Positions 43,817 through 52,579 of a DNA stretch of 64,000 nt are shown one piece after another. The notes under the pieces are model-generated. The model ran no database searches, had not been told where the DNA came from, and saw nothing but the letters and a program-made list of their open reading frames with translations. The stretch covers positions 6,315,501-6,379,500 of the forward strand of contig NZ_CP034346.1 in NCBI RefSeq assembly GCF_003991425.1, written 5' to 3'. The translations under genes and the position numbers were made by a program. Every line of letters begins with the position of its first letter. Within the stretch, counting starts at the first letter, position 1. The stretch comes from Paenibacillus lutimineralis. GTDB taxonomy: Bacteria > Bacillota > Bacilli > Paenibacillales > Paenibacillaceae.

Positions 43817-45520
43817 TTATTTCTTCATCGCTTCGATCGCATACTGCAACTCGACGTCTTGCCCGTCCATCATGCTTGCTTTGAACGTTTCTTCATTTAG
43901 GGGGATTTTGATATCGGGAACCGCGCCCCCCACTGCGGTTTGGTCGGCGTCCCCCTGGACCTTCTTGTTCTGATTGAGCGACCTTCCATCAGGGAACTGG
44001 ATGACGTAGCCTTCCGGCATCTTGATCTCGATCGGGCTGCTCATAAGTCCGAACGAACCGGCCGTTGAGGTGAACCCTACGATTTTGACATTGGGTACGC
44101 CTTTTAGAACAAGAGGCATCCCTTCTCCAGAGCTTCCGGTACTGCTGTTGATCAAGATGGCCACCGTCCCGTCGAAATTAGGCTTTGCAGGCTTGACCTT
44201 GACGACTTCATTCCGGTTCAGTTCAAACTTTCCTGTGTATCTGTTGTAATAACTGACATATTCGTAGTGTTTCATCTCCTTGACGAAGAAACCGGCCAGA
44301 TTGGCGGCAAGCTGATCTTCCCCGCCGGGATTGTTCCGCAGATCGATGATCAAGCCTTTGGCATGCCTGTCCTGGAACATTTTCAATAGGTCCGCCAGGC
44401 TTTTTTCGGGTGAGGTGACGTTTGAGTTGGGGAGAAAATGCTTAATTTTCACATATCCATAGCCGTTGGCAAGAATTTCTCCTTCAATGGGGGAAGCATC
44501 CAGATCGGCTTGGGTGAGTTTGATTTTCGTCTTCTTCAACGTCTCGAATTGATCGTCATAAGCCATCAGCTTCGTACGAGTAGGCTCGGACTCCCCCCAA
44601 TTGCGAAATTCGACCAGTATTTCCTTGCCAATGGGCGCACGCACCATATATCGCCCCTGATTGAACCTCTTCACCTCATCCGTAGCCATGTTGTTCTCGC
44701 TCCACGTCGTCTGGTCGAACGCTTCCTTCCCCGTTTTTCCGTCCCATGCGACGATTTCCGCACCTAGCTTTATCCCACTCTTGGCCGCTGGGCTGTTCTC
44801 CAAAACCAGACTTACGAAAACTTTGCCGTTATCCAATTGAATGGTGCTTAGTCCAAAGCCGCCGCCAACTTCCTTTTTGAACACCGTATTTCCATCGTAC
44901 ACATTATCGTTTACGATTTTGATATGTCCATCCCGGAGAGAAGACAGATATTCTCTTAGCGTTTTATAATACAAATCGAAGTCTTTGTCTTTCTCGGCCT
45001 GTTTGAAGATTGGCTCGTACTTGCTTCGGCGCTCATTCCAGTCGATCTTCTTCCATTCCCCGAACGGATATTCCCGCGACAATCTTTCATTCATGGCCAC
45101 GAACGCCTTAGAGTAGCTCATGCCGCTAAAATCGCTAACCGGGTTGTACCGTAATACTCCCGCGTTTGCTAACGCAAACACAATGGGGACAACTCCGCAT
45201 ACGCAGATTACGCTCCTAACGATCCTGAATGCTTTCTTCTTTGGAGCCGTCCAGACTTTAGGCTTAAATAGTCTCCTTATTGTGCATAAAAACACGATTA
45301 GCGTCAGCGACTCGATGATCAGAGCCAAAAGGGTCATATCCCCGGACAGGATACTTGCAATGGCTGCGAGCACACCCACACTGGGTAAAAAATCAAACCA
45401 TCTGGAATATTTCTTGATAGGTACCGCGTAAACCGTCAATACGAATAAACTGATGATGCACATAACCAACTCATAAACCGTCAGCCATTTTACCGAATCG
45501 ATCGTGCCAATAACGCTCAT
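43817..45520 (-). CDS. Membrane-anchored S41 (C-terminal processing-like) peptidase
   Basis: Protein of 567 residues. Four TM helices in the first 160 residues precede a tail-specific-protease-type region: an N-terminal helical part (SREYPFGEWKKIDWNERRSK), a PDZ-like domain (LENSPAAKSGIKLGAEIVAW) and the catalytic core with GLIIDLRNNPGGEDQLAANL, ILINSSTGSSGEGMPLVLKG (the Ser of SSGE) and GFTSTAGSFG. It would cleave exported proteins or peptides at the outer face. The ATG at 45520 follows GGGAGGAG. It lies 90 bases after a regulator-kinase pair that probably controls it, a layout seen in peptide-stress loci. Confidence 0.88.
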   Translation of the reverse strand: MSVIGTIDSVKWLTVYELVMCIISLFVLTVYAVPIKKYSRWFDFLPSVGVLAAIASILSGDMTLLALIIESLTLIVFLCTIRRLFKPKVWTAPKKKAFRIVRSVICVCGVVPIVFALANAGVLRYNPVSDFSGMSYSKAFVAMNERLSREYPFGEWKKIDWNERRSKYEPIFKQAEKDKDFDLYYKTLREYLSSLRDGHIKIVNDNVYDGNTVFKKEVGGGFGLSTIQLDNGKVFVSLVLENSPAAKSGIKLGAEIVAWDGKTGKEAFDQTTWSENNMATDEVKRFNQGRYMVRAPIGKEILVEFRNWGESEPTRTKLMAYDDQFETLKKTKIKLTQADLDASPIEGEILANGYGYVKIKHFLPNSNVTSPEKSLADLLKMFQDRHAKGLIIDLRNNPGGEDQLAANLAGFFVKEMKHYEYVSYYNRYTGKFELNRNEVVKVKPAKPNFDGTVAILINSSTGSSGEGMPLVLKGVPNVKIVGFTSTAGSFGLMSSPIEIKMPEGYVIQFPDGRSLNQNKKVQGDADQTAVGGAVPDIKIPLNEETFKASMMDGQDVELQYAIEAMKK

Positions 45521-45611
45521 TTTCCGTCTCCTCCCATTCATTTTCTCCTAGCAGCCTTCGTCGATACATTGGGAAGAGTATGGGAGAAATATGAACGGAG
45601 CGTGAACCGGT

Positions 45612-46982
45612 TTACGCTTTGTCGGTCGGAATGGCGAGCAAATGAACGACGACTTTCGTGCCTTGTCCGACTTTGCTTTCCATATTAATATCACCCTGGT
45701 GAAGAGCGACAATTTTTTTGACGATAGCCAGTCCAAGGCCGTTGCCGCCGCTGCTGCGATTCCGGGACCGGTCCGTCATGTAAAAACGCTCAAAAACGCG
45801 GCCCAGTTGTTCAGGTGCAATACCGATCCCGGAATCGGATAAAATCACGGTATATCCGTCCATGCGAGTCCTTAATTGAAAATGGATAAGTCCGCCTTCC
45901 GGCGTAAACTTGATGCTGTTGCCCAGCAGGTTCGTCCATACTTGATTGAGCTGATCCTTATCGGCCGTTATTTCAGCAGCCTGAGGCAAATCCAGATCAA
46001 TATCAATGTTTTTCTCTGACCATAGAGGTTCGCAGTTCACGACAACCTGCCTGATTTGTTCGTCAAGATTAAACGTAGCGTACTCCAAAGGATGGTGATT
46101 GGAATCGAGGGACGCAAGCTTGAGTAAATTATCGCTGAGCCTGGATAATCGGCCACTTTCGGCCAAGATGATATCAAGATACTGAATGCGCTCGTCTTCG
46201 GCAATTGCTTTTATGTCCTTCAGCGCTTTCGCAAAACCGGAAATGGACGTTAAAGGGGACTGAATCTCGTGCGACACATTCGAGACAAAGTCCTGACGCA
46301 TCTGCTCCAATTGTTTAAGCCCAACCGCCATCTCGTTAAAGCTCTGAGCCAAAGTTCCTAGCTCGTCCTTGCGCTTCACTCCCAATTCCACGTCGAAATC
46401 GCCCTTTGCAAGTCGTCTAGTCGCGGCAGTAAGCTTCTTGATCGGTTTTACAACATAGATGGCAGCTATGAGAATGCAGGCGCTTCCTGTAACCAGAACA
46501 AATAAAAGGATGGTAAACATCAAGTGAATGAGGGTCGATTCGTTCCTGGATGAGGGCCGCAAAAATAAAGCTTGACGCTCACCGCCGATTTGGAAAGGCA
46601 GCCCGATGAACGTCTCCTTATCCTTGGGAGAAGATCGGTATATCTCGCCTTCCCTTACTTTCCGAATGGATTCCTGCGAAATTGCAAGATCATTCGTGTC
46701 GGAGCTGTACTTGAAGGATCTCATGGCTCCAGAGTCGGCGTATAGTTGAACGGAGTAGGAGGTCAGCTTCACCATGCTATTCATGAACTGATCCAAATTT
46801 GATGGCCCCGTCTGTTCGTAGACGCGAATAATCTCCTCGCCTGCGGCTATCAAATCGTTCTGCCCGATTCGGTCTATTTTTTCTTCGAATAGGGCGAGCC
46901 CCGCCAGAACGGAGACAATCAGGCCTATTCCCATGGCAGCCAAAAACGTTAGCACAACGCGGACGTATAAAGACCTTGTCAT
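45612..46982 (-). CDS. Sensor histidine kinase (HAMP, HisKA, HATPase)
   Basis: Kinase of 456 residues. TM1 (about 8-30), an extracellular sensor region of about 130 residues, TM2 (about 162-182), HAMP (LAKGDFDVELGVKRKDELG), phospho-His motif NVSHEIQSPLTSI, NLLGNSIKFT, DSGIGIAPEQ and GGNGLGLAIVKKI. Its ATG overlaps the regulator stop by 4 bases. The S41 peptidase downstream is the likely target or partner. Confidence 0.92.
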   Translation of the reverse strand: MTRSLYVRVVLTFLAAMGIGLIVSVLAGLALFEEKIDRIGQNDLIAAGEEIIRVYEQTGPSNLDQFMNSMVKLTSYSVQLYADSGAMRSFKYSSDTNDLAISQESIRKVREGEIYRSSPKDKETFIGLPFQIGGERQALFLRPSSRNESTLIHLMFTILLFVLVTGSACILIAAIYVVKPIKKLTAATRRLAKGDFDVELGVKRKDELGTLAQSFNEMAVGLKQLEQMRQDFVSNVSHEIQSPLTSISGFAKALKDIKAIAEDERIQYLDIILAESGRLSRLSDNLLKLASLDSNHHPLEYATFNLDEQIRQVVVNCEPLWSEKNIDIDLDLPQAAEITADKDQLNQVWTNLLGNSIKFTPEGGLIHFQLRTRMDGYTVILSDSGIGIAPEQLGRVFERFYMTDRSRNRSSGGNGLGLAIVKKIVALHQGDINMESKVGQGTKVVVHLLAIPTDKA

Positions 46983-47656
46983 TTCTTCACCTCTAGCCGG
47001 TATCCGAGACTGCGGACAGTCTCGATACGGAAATGCTCGGCATCCCCGGCGAAACGCTCCCTAATTCTCTTAATATGGACATCAACGGTTCGGTCGTCGC
47101 CTTCGTAATCCATCCCCCATATTTGCGTGATTAGCTGTTCTCTGGTTAATATTTGTCCAGGGTGACAGGCCAATTTGAACAGAAGCTCAAACTCTTTTAA
47201 CGGCAAAATGAGCTCTTCGCCTTCTCGAATCACTTTGAAGGCCCGTCGGTCCAACACGATTCCACCTAATTGAACGATCTGGGAGGAAACGATTCGATAA
47301 CGCTTTAGCAGCGCTTTTACTCTCATCACAAGTTCCAAGGGATCGAAAGGCTTGGTCACATAATCATCCGTGCCGAGCTGGAAGCCTTTCACCTTTTGCC
47401 CCGATTCTCCTTTGGCTGTTACCATAAGCAGTGGAATTTCCGGATATAGGCGACGGATCTCCCTGCACAACTCCCATCCGTCCATATGCGGCATCATAAT
47501 ATCGAGAATAACGATATCGACAGTCGAATTCTCCATGATGGATAGCGCCTCGACACCGTCTGCCGCCTCGACAGTATCGAACCCTTCGTTCCGCAAATAC
47601 AAGGCTATGAGCTTGCGAATATGGGCATCGTCGTCTGCGACAAGAATTCTGGTCAT
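46979..47656 (-). CDS. OmpR-family response regulator
   Basis: Regulator of 225 residues: VADDDAHIRK, phospho-acceptor Asp in IVILDIMMPHMDGWELC, Thr in VTAKG, Lys in VTKPFDPLELVMRV, and a winged helix (VDVHIKRIRERF, TVRSLGYRLEV). The ATG at 47656 is used; an in-frame extension of 60 residues upstream is only the decayed LRR fragment, whose frame happens to fuse to it. AGGGGG is 13 bases upstream and TAGGA 3 bases upstream. Confidence 0.9.
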   Translation of the reverse strand: MTRILVADDDAHIRKLIALYLRNEGFDTVEAADGVEALSIMENSTVDIVILDIMMPHMDGWELCREIRRLYPEIPLLMVTAKGESGQKVKGFQLGTDDYVTKPFDPLELVMRVKALLKRYRIVSSQIVQLGGIVLDRRAFKVIREGEELILPLKEFELLFKLACHPGQILTREQLITQIWGMDYEGDDRTVDVHIKRIRERFAGDAEHFRIETVRSLGYRLEVKK

Positions 47657-47741
47657 TTTCCTATTGGCCCCCTTAGAAAATTCACCTAAATTTAAGTGAG
47701 ATGACGGGCTGTTGATGGAATTATAGCTCTTCCGCATTAGA

Positions 47742-47928
47742 GGCTGTTCCATTTTTGAAATCCCAACTTTACTATATATGCCTAGATTCAAACTGTACAA
47801 GTGTTCCAGCGTGGCCAATGCTTCGGTGTTATGCACCTGGGTGTACTATTGAGATGCAGCATTTTAACATGAGGAATTCGCAAGAGCGTATGGCCATCAA
47901 ACGGAGTAGTGGCCGTAGAACTGCACTT
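47742..47928 (-). pseudogene. Deleted remnant of the LRR gene at 7960-8982
   Basis: Bases 47742-47775 match the 3' end of the LRR gene (CCATTTTTGAAATCCCAACT, compare 7968-7990), and 47777-47928 match 8643-8796. About 650 bases between are missing, and small indels shift the frame. The remnant lies in the same orientation as the intact gene and just upstream of the regulator gene. It proves a former LRR paralogue here. 47929-48200 contains nothing else recognisable. Confidence 0.85.
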
Positions 47929-48223
47929 ATAGCCGCATTGCGCATTCTTCTTGCTCTCTTCAGGCCCACTTGATAGGCCTCTAGTAGTCTCGACTCCGGT
48001 GCCCAAGTTAGCGGACATTATATAAATAAGTTTCATGAGAAAATTATATAGGATGAATGGAAGAATAAGATACAGGGCAAGGAAGTAAACAAGTGAATCC
48101 ATGTTCACGATCTGTAATGACGAAGAGGAGCAAAGAGAACAGGTCAAGATATTACCCGAATTGATATAGGTGTTTTCCGCCGACATTGATCCCGCGAAGC
48201 AGAGCCGTATAGACCATACAAAC

Positions 48224-48643
48224 TTAGTCCTTATCTTCAATGACTGCAATACCGTCTATCTCAAGAAGACAAGATGGACGCGATGCAAATTCCGAAACGA
48301 ATAGCACGGTGACCAATGGGGGATCATCTAATGAACCTGCCATCTCTTGGAATGCTTTGTAACCAACAAGCGGGTCGCTTCCGCTAACTAAATAGATATT
48401 GAGTTTGACCAGATCGGCAAAACTCGCATTTTCAGCATCTAAAATGGTTTTGATATTATGAAGCGCCTGTTTTGTCTGCAACTCCAAATCACCAACCCCA
48501 ATCAGCTCACCTTTTGAATTAATAGCATTTTGCCCGCCAATATAAATTGTTTTTGCCCTTCCTGTTACGGTAATCGCTTGACTAAATGCTTCTGATCTGA
48601 ATAAACCTTCGGGGTTTATATGCTGCATTGTAAAAGTTGACAT
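48224..48643 (-). CDS. RidA/YjgF-family protein
   Basis: Protein of 139 residues of the RidA family, which hydrolyses reactive enamines and imines to protect PLP enzymes. Visible are QAITVTGRAKTIYIGGQNAI, QTKQALHNIKTILDAENASF and the Arg-containing FASRPSCLLEIDGIAVIE. The ATG at 48643 follows GGGAGGAG at 9 bases; the longer frame from 48664 is less likely. Cys and Gly at expected positions vary, so it may be a non-canonical paralogue. It lies after the WYL regulator and may belong to it. Confidence 0.88.
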   Translation of the reverse strand: MSTFTMQHINPEGLFRSEAFSQAITVTGRAKTIYIGGQNAINSKGELIGVGDLELQTKQALHNIKTILDAENASFADLVKLNIYLVSGSDPLVGYKAFQEMAGSLDDPPLVTVLFVSEFASRPSCLLEIDGIAVIEDKD

Positions 48644-48728
48644 TGGTTTGGTCTCCTCCCTCATGATTTAATTTGTGTTCTATATCTTAATAATAAACAA
48701 CTTCACTGACAGTTACCGTCAGTGAAGT

Positions 48729-49700
48729 TTAATCGGTTCCGATATCGTAATGTTGTGCGATTGCCGATGCCATCTCCTGGACCCGTCGCTTTAGCGCCAG
48801 CGGCTCGCGAATGCGAATGGCTGTGCCAAACGTCATTAGATACATCGGAAGGTACTTGTTCATTGTTGGGACATCGAGCAGAAACCGCGCCTCCCGATCG
48901 GTACGTTCCGTCAAATAGTGTCGCATATGCCAGTGGCCGCAAACCGTGTTCAGCGTGTCGGGCTCTCCCTCGATGCGGATGACCGTCAGCGGCCCCTCCG
49001 CCTCCCGTTTCCGTTCGGACTGGTCTCGGAAATAGACCGACGTGGAGAAGCGCTCCGGCTTTTCGAACCACGCTTCGGTCGGCTCCAACCGCGCGATGCG
49101 ATCCACGCGGAACGTCCGCACTGCCTGCGAACGATGACAGAACGCGACAGTGTACCATTCATTTCGGTCGTAAGCGAGTCCGTACGGATCGACATCACGC
49201 TCATCGGCCTGCTCCGCATTCGCTTTGCGATAAACGATACGCACCGTTCGCCCGTCATTAACCGCCTGCTCCAGGTCCCGCAACAACGGAACAACGAAAG
49301 GCGGACGCGCCGGAGAAATCACATCCAAGCCTCCCGTCCGGCGGGACAGATCATCACGCTGCTCTTCGTGCAGCCCGTTCTCCACCTTCTTCAACGCGCT
49401 TTCCAACTCCTCCGTATACGGATAGCCAGCGCCTTGCGCAAACTTATACGCGTCCACAAGCGCCTTCAGCTCTACAGAGTTGAAGAATAATGGTGTCTCT
49501 TGGAAGCTTTCTAGAATGCGAATGCCACCGTCATGGCCTGATTCCGCGACGACCGGCACGCCGCTGGCACATAATGCGTCGATATACCGGTACACGGTGC
49601 GGACACTAATCTCCAAACTGTCTGCAATCTGCGCAGCAGTGAGTTTCCTTCCGGATCGAAGCATCCAAATCATGGATAGCATGTTATCCCATTTTGCCAC
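48729..49700 (-). CDS. WYL-domain transcriptional regulator (YafY type)
   Basis: Regulator of 323 residues. An N-terminal winged helix (KLTAAQIADSLEISVRTVYR, RYIDALCASGVPV) is followed by a WYL domain with NEWYTVAFCH and VRTFRVDRIARL and a C-terminal WCX extension. WYL domains bind nucleotide ligands. GTG 49700 has GAGGG 8 bases upstream; GTG 49709 lies too close. The neighbouring RidA gene is a possible target. Confidence 0.88.
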   Translation of the reverse strand: MAKWDNMLSMIWMLRSGRKLTAAQIADSLEISVRTVYRYIDALCASGVPVVAESGHDGGIRILESFQETPLFFNSVELKALVDAYKFAQGAGYPYTEELESALKKVENGLHEEQRDDLSRRTGGLDVISPARPPFVVPLLRDLEQAVNDGRTVRIVYRKANAEQADERDVDPYGLAYDRNEWYTVAFCHRSQAVRTFRVDRIARLEPTEAWFEKPERFSTSVYFRDQSERKREAEGPLTVIRIEGEPDTLNTVCGHWHMRHYLTERTDREARFLLDVPTMNKYLPMYLMTFGTAIRIREPLALKRRVQEMASAIAQHYDIGTD

Positions 49701-49956
49701 CGGGAACACCCTCTTTTACTTGAATAGACCCTATAATCTTGAATAGATTCGCCATAATCAAATCTTTGTTTTGCTGGATAATCATTTCTACAATCGTAAA
49801 AAAATTTATCCAGTTCAGTTAATTCAATATAATACAATTTTCTATTCTTAAAAACTATCAATTCCTTTTTCTTCACTAGTTGCTATGACAAATATATAAC
49901 TATGAAGATTTGATTATATAACTGGTTTGCTTGCATCTTTTCATCAATCGGATTAT

Positions 49957-50220
49957 CTAAATCTCCACTTGAAAACGCGATGTTTCCAAAGGCTTGGCCG
50001 CAAACGCAATATCGCGTTCTTTCAAAATGCGGTTCACATAATCAAGGCTCTCTTGACTTTCGCTGGCGGGTACAACCGTAAATTCATGCTTGTATTTGTT
50101 TATAAAGTAGCGAGCTTCATTAGCACGTAAACCAGCAAGCGCTTCTGCTGCAAGCGAAGACTCTAAACCAATCGTTGACACATTGATGGCGCAGAAATGT
50201 GTGTAAAGTAAACTTGACAA
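49957..50220 (-). pseudogene. Possible decayed gene fragment
   Basis: An open frame of 87 codons with plausible protein texture in its last 60 residues (NEARYFINKYKHEF, SQESLDYVNRILKERDIAF) but no ribosome site and no recognised family. It may be the 3' end of a truncated gene. The rest of 49720-50295 shows only the WYL upstream region and the promoter of the next operon. Confidence 0.3.
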
Positions 50221-50295
50221 AGGATCTGGTTTTAATTACATTATGTATAGTTTAATTTACATTTTGGGAATGATTCCCTTAGTGAGGAGGTCAAT

Positions 50296-50742
50296 ATGTC
50301 CTATCAAGAAAAAAAAATTTTTGTTTCCATCATCAGCAGTTTACTCATCTTCACCCTCTACACTTTATACGCTGTAAACAAGGCCGAGGAAGGCAGCATC
50401 ACTTCGGCCAGCGACTTCAGTTTTTGGGGTTCCTTCATTCTGGTGCTGCTCCCGGTGTCGATTGTAGCTAAGATTATTATTCATGTTGTGTTTGTCATCA
50501 TCAATAAAATCGCCACGAATGAAGATGGGCCTTCTTTTGAAGATGAGTTGGATAAGATCATCGAGTTGAAGGCAGACCGGATTTCGCTTTATGTGTTTTT
50601 CTTCGGGTTTATATTATCCATGATTCCGCTCGTTACGGATCTTCCAACTTACTTAACGTTTCTTGTATTGATCTTCTTCGGTTTTCTATCCGATCTACTG
50701 GGACGTATCGCTCAATTCTACTTTTATAGAAAGGGAGTTTAA
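50296..50742 (+). CDS. Small membrane protein, first gene of an XRE operon
   Basis: Protein of 148 residues with four TM helices (about 8-28, 42-65, 96-112 and 115-133). Its size and position directly before an XRE gene match a common Firmicutes arrangement of a DUF2178-like membrane protein plus YgzD-type HTH regulator. AGGAGG lies 7 bases before the ATG. It probably acts with the regulator in envelope signalling (inference). Confidence 0.75.
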   Translation: MSYQEKKIFVSIISSLLIFTLYTLYAVNKAEEGSITSASDFSFWGSFILVLLPVSIVAKIIIHVVFVIINKIATNEDGPSFEDELDKIIELKADRISLYVFFFGFILSMIPLVTDLPTYLTFLVLIFFGFLSDLLGRIAQFYFYRKGV

Positions 50743-50743
50743 C

Positions 50744-50965
50744 ATGGGAAAGGATGCGATCAGCAATCATATACGGAATCTTCGCTTTCATCATAACGAG
50801 ATGACCCAGCAGCAATTAGCTGATAAGGCCGGGGTCACCAGACAAACGATTGTTGCTATCGAAAAGGGGAATTATTCACCTTCATTGGAGCTGGCTTTTC
50901 GCATCGCGCGTGTCTTCGAAAAGTCCATCGAAGAGGTCTTTCAATATGATGATAAGGGCAGGTAA
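50744..50965 (+). CDS. Small XRE-family regulator
   Basis: A one-domain HTH_3 protein of 73 residues: IRNLRFHHNEMTQQQLADKA, GVTRQTIVAIEKGNYSPSLE and FEKSIEEVFQYDD. This YozG/YgzD-like type lacks an effector domain. It begins one base after the membrane protein stop with GGAGTTT upstream, so the two are tightly coupled. Confidence 0.9.
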   Translation: MGKDAISNHIRNLRFHHNEMTQQQLADKAGVTRQTIVAIEKGNYSPSLELAFRIARVFEKSIEEVFQYDDKGR

Positions 50966-50983
50966 GGATGAGGAGGCTCATGG

Positions 50984-51682
50984 ATGGGGAGGAAGAATAC
51001 AAATTCAGGCAGAAGGTCTGCAGTAATTACCGGGGTGTTATTATTAGCCGGGTTGGTTACAGGTATATTTAGTGTTGTTCCAGTTATAGATGGAGCAGAC
51101 TACCTTGTTCAGGCTTCTACAAATGGAAATCAGGTACTGATAGGAGCGTTTTCCCAGTTGTTAATGGTTGTTGCATATGTGGGTATTCCTATTGCGATGT
51201 ATCCGATTCTAAGTAAGCATAATAAAGGTTTAGCTCTTGGATCTGCTGCTTTCGGCATCATTGCGGGTGTGTTCATTATTATTGGTGTAATCATTCTTCT
51301 GTTGCTATTGACATTAAGCCACGAATTTGCAAAATCTGGAACTCTAGATGACTCGTATTTTCAGACCTTGGGTGGATTGTTACGGGAAGGACGTGATTTG
51401 GTGAATCATGTGGCCACGACACTGACATCTGTTTTGGCGATGTTCTTATTTAACTGCATATTTTACCAAGCAAAATTCGTCCCACGCTGGTTGTCCGTTT
51501 CGGGTCTTATTGGATCTATATTGTCCATATTGGCGAGCTTATTATTTATGATTCGCTTCATCGGTCTCGATGCAGCTTACATGACGTTGAACGTTCCAAT
51601 AGCCTCTCAACAATTGGTCTTGGCTATATGGCTAATCCTTAACGGATTCAACCGGGCGGATGCTCTAGAAAAGAAGGTGTAA
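50984..51682 (+). CDS. DUF4386 membrane protein
   Basis: Protein of 232 residues with six TM helices, matching DUF4386 (GLVTGIFSVVPVIDGADYLV, PIAMYPILSKHNKGLALGSA, a REGRDLVNHVATTL loop and WLSVSGLIGSILS). The ATG has GAGGAGG 7 bases upstream. Third gene of the operon; the family has no known function. Confidence 0.85.
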   Translation: MGRKNTNSGRRSAVITGVLLLAGLVTGIFSVVPVIDGADYLVQASTNGNQVLIGAFSQLLMVVAYVGIPIAMYPILSKHNKGLALGSAAFGIIAGVFIIIGVIILLLLLTLSHEFAKSGTLDDSYFQTLGGLLREGRDLVNHVATTLTSVLAMFLFNCIFYQAKFVPRWLSVSGLIGSILSILASLLFMIRFIGLDAAYMTLNVPIASQQLVLAIWLILNGFNRADALEKKV

Positions 51683-51687
51683 CGGAA

Positions 51688-52308
51688 ATGAATACATCAG
51701 AACGTTTCTGGGACAAAACAGCAAGTCAATATGATCAAATCGAGATGAAGGATGAACAGACTTACATCAATATAATAAAAAGAACGAAAACGCATCTCAA
51801 AATAAGCAGCATTGTTTTGGATTTCGGCTGTGGCACTGGGTTGATAGCAAATAAAATTGCCGAATATGTGAAAGGGATTCATGCGATTGATATATCTTCG
51901 AATATGATCGCAATTGCAGAAAAAAAGGCAAAAGAGCGAAACATCGCAAATATAAACTATGCCCATGCGACCATTTTTGATGAAAGGTATAAGAGAGGCT
52001 CATTTGATGCCATCTTGGCCTTCCACGTTCTGCATTTGCTGGAAGATGAACATATCGTTCTGCAACGAATGAATGAACTGTTGAAACCGGGAGGATTATT
52101 GATTTCTGCAATACCATGCATGGGAGAAAAGAAATTTCTAAGCAGCTTGTTATTCATTGCAGGTAGAATTGGTCTAACGCCGAATATAAGGTCATTTAAA
52201 ATACGAAATTTAATCGATACAATTGAGAAAGGGAGTTTTTCAATTGTCGAATCGGATTGCTTGAAGAAAAGCTCTCAGGAATATTTCATTGTTGCTAGGA
52301 AGATTTGA
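51688..52308 (+). CDS. Class I SAM-dependent methyltransferase
   Basis: Protein of 206 residues with the class I methyltransferase motifs: motif I VLDFGCGTGLIANKIAEYVK, acidic residue of motif II in GIHAIDISSNMIAIA, motif post-II region FDAILAFHVLHLLED and LLKPGGLLISAIP. It begins 5 bases after the DUF4386 stop, so it ends a four-gene operon. A small-molecule or lipid substrate is likely; nothing specifies it. Confidence 0.9.
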   Translation: MNTSERFWDKTASQYDQIEMKDEQTYINIIKRTKTHLKISSIVLDFGCGTGLIANKIAEYVKGIHAIDISSNMIAIAEKKAKERNIANINYAHATIFDERYKRGSFDAILAFHVLHLLEDEHIVLQRMNELLKPGGLLISAIPCMGEKKFLSSLLFIAGRIGLTPNIRSFKIRNLIDTIEKGSFSIVESDCLKKSSQEYFIVARKI

Positions 52309-52338
52309 TATGTTACGAAAGAGCCGTTTCACCAAATG

Positions 52339-52388
52339 TTTCGCCGTCACTTATGGTATGGTTCTCCGTATCATCTATAAGGCGAAAA
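52339..52388 (+). repeat. Dispersed palindromic repeat, copy 7 (best dyad)
   Basis: TTTCGCCGTCACTTATGGTA, then TGGTTCTCCGTATCATCTAT and AAGGCGAAA. The two halves are nearly complementary (TTTCGCC/GGCGAAA, CTTATGGTATGG/CCGTATCATCTATAAG), so this copy shows the element's full hairpin. It is about 150 bases beyond the SLH gene terminator. Confidence 0.8.
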
Positions 52389-52540
52389 ATAAGGACACCC
52401 TTCTCCAGCACCGATATCCAGGTAATTACCATTTCCCCCATGTCCATGAACTGAATACCATGAATATGACCGCCCATCAAATAGGTATATTTGCGTACGA
52501 GCATGAACTTGATTGACTGGTCGTATTAACTTTTGAACAC

Positions 52541-52569
52541 AAAAAGACCGCAGGTTGTATCTGCGGTCT
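52541..52569 (-). terminator. Terminator of the SLH protein gene
   Basis: A perfect 9-bp stem (AGACCGCAG/CTGCGGTCT, 7-base loop) followed on the minus strand by five T residues. It is 11 bases after the stop codon. Confidence 0.9.
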
Positions 52570-52579
52570 GATTCACTAT

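Noticed and set aside
47788..48249. 153-codon minus-strand frame between the regulator and RidA
   Set aside because: Part of it is the frame-shifted LRR remnant, the rest overlaps the RidA 3' end and lacks a ribosome site.
49670..49876. 68-codon minus-strand frame beginning MKKKELIVFKNR
   Set aside because: It overlaps the start of the WYL regulator, has no ribosome site and no recognised family; possibly the remains of a gene but unsupported.
52313..52504. 63-codon minus-strand frame after the methyltransferase gene
   Set aside because: It includes the dispersed repeat and has no ribosome site; at most a degraded gene end.
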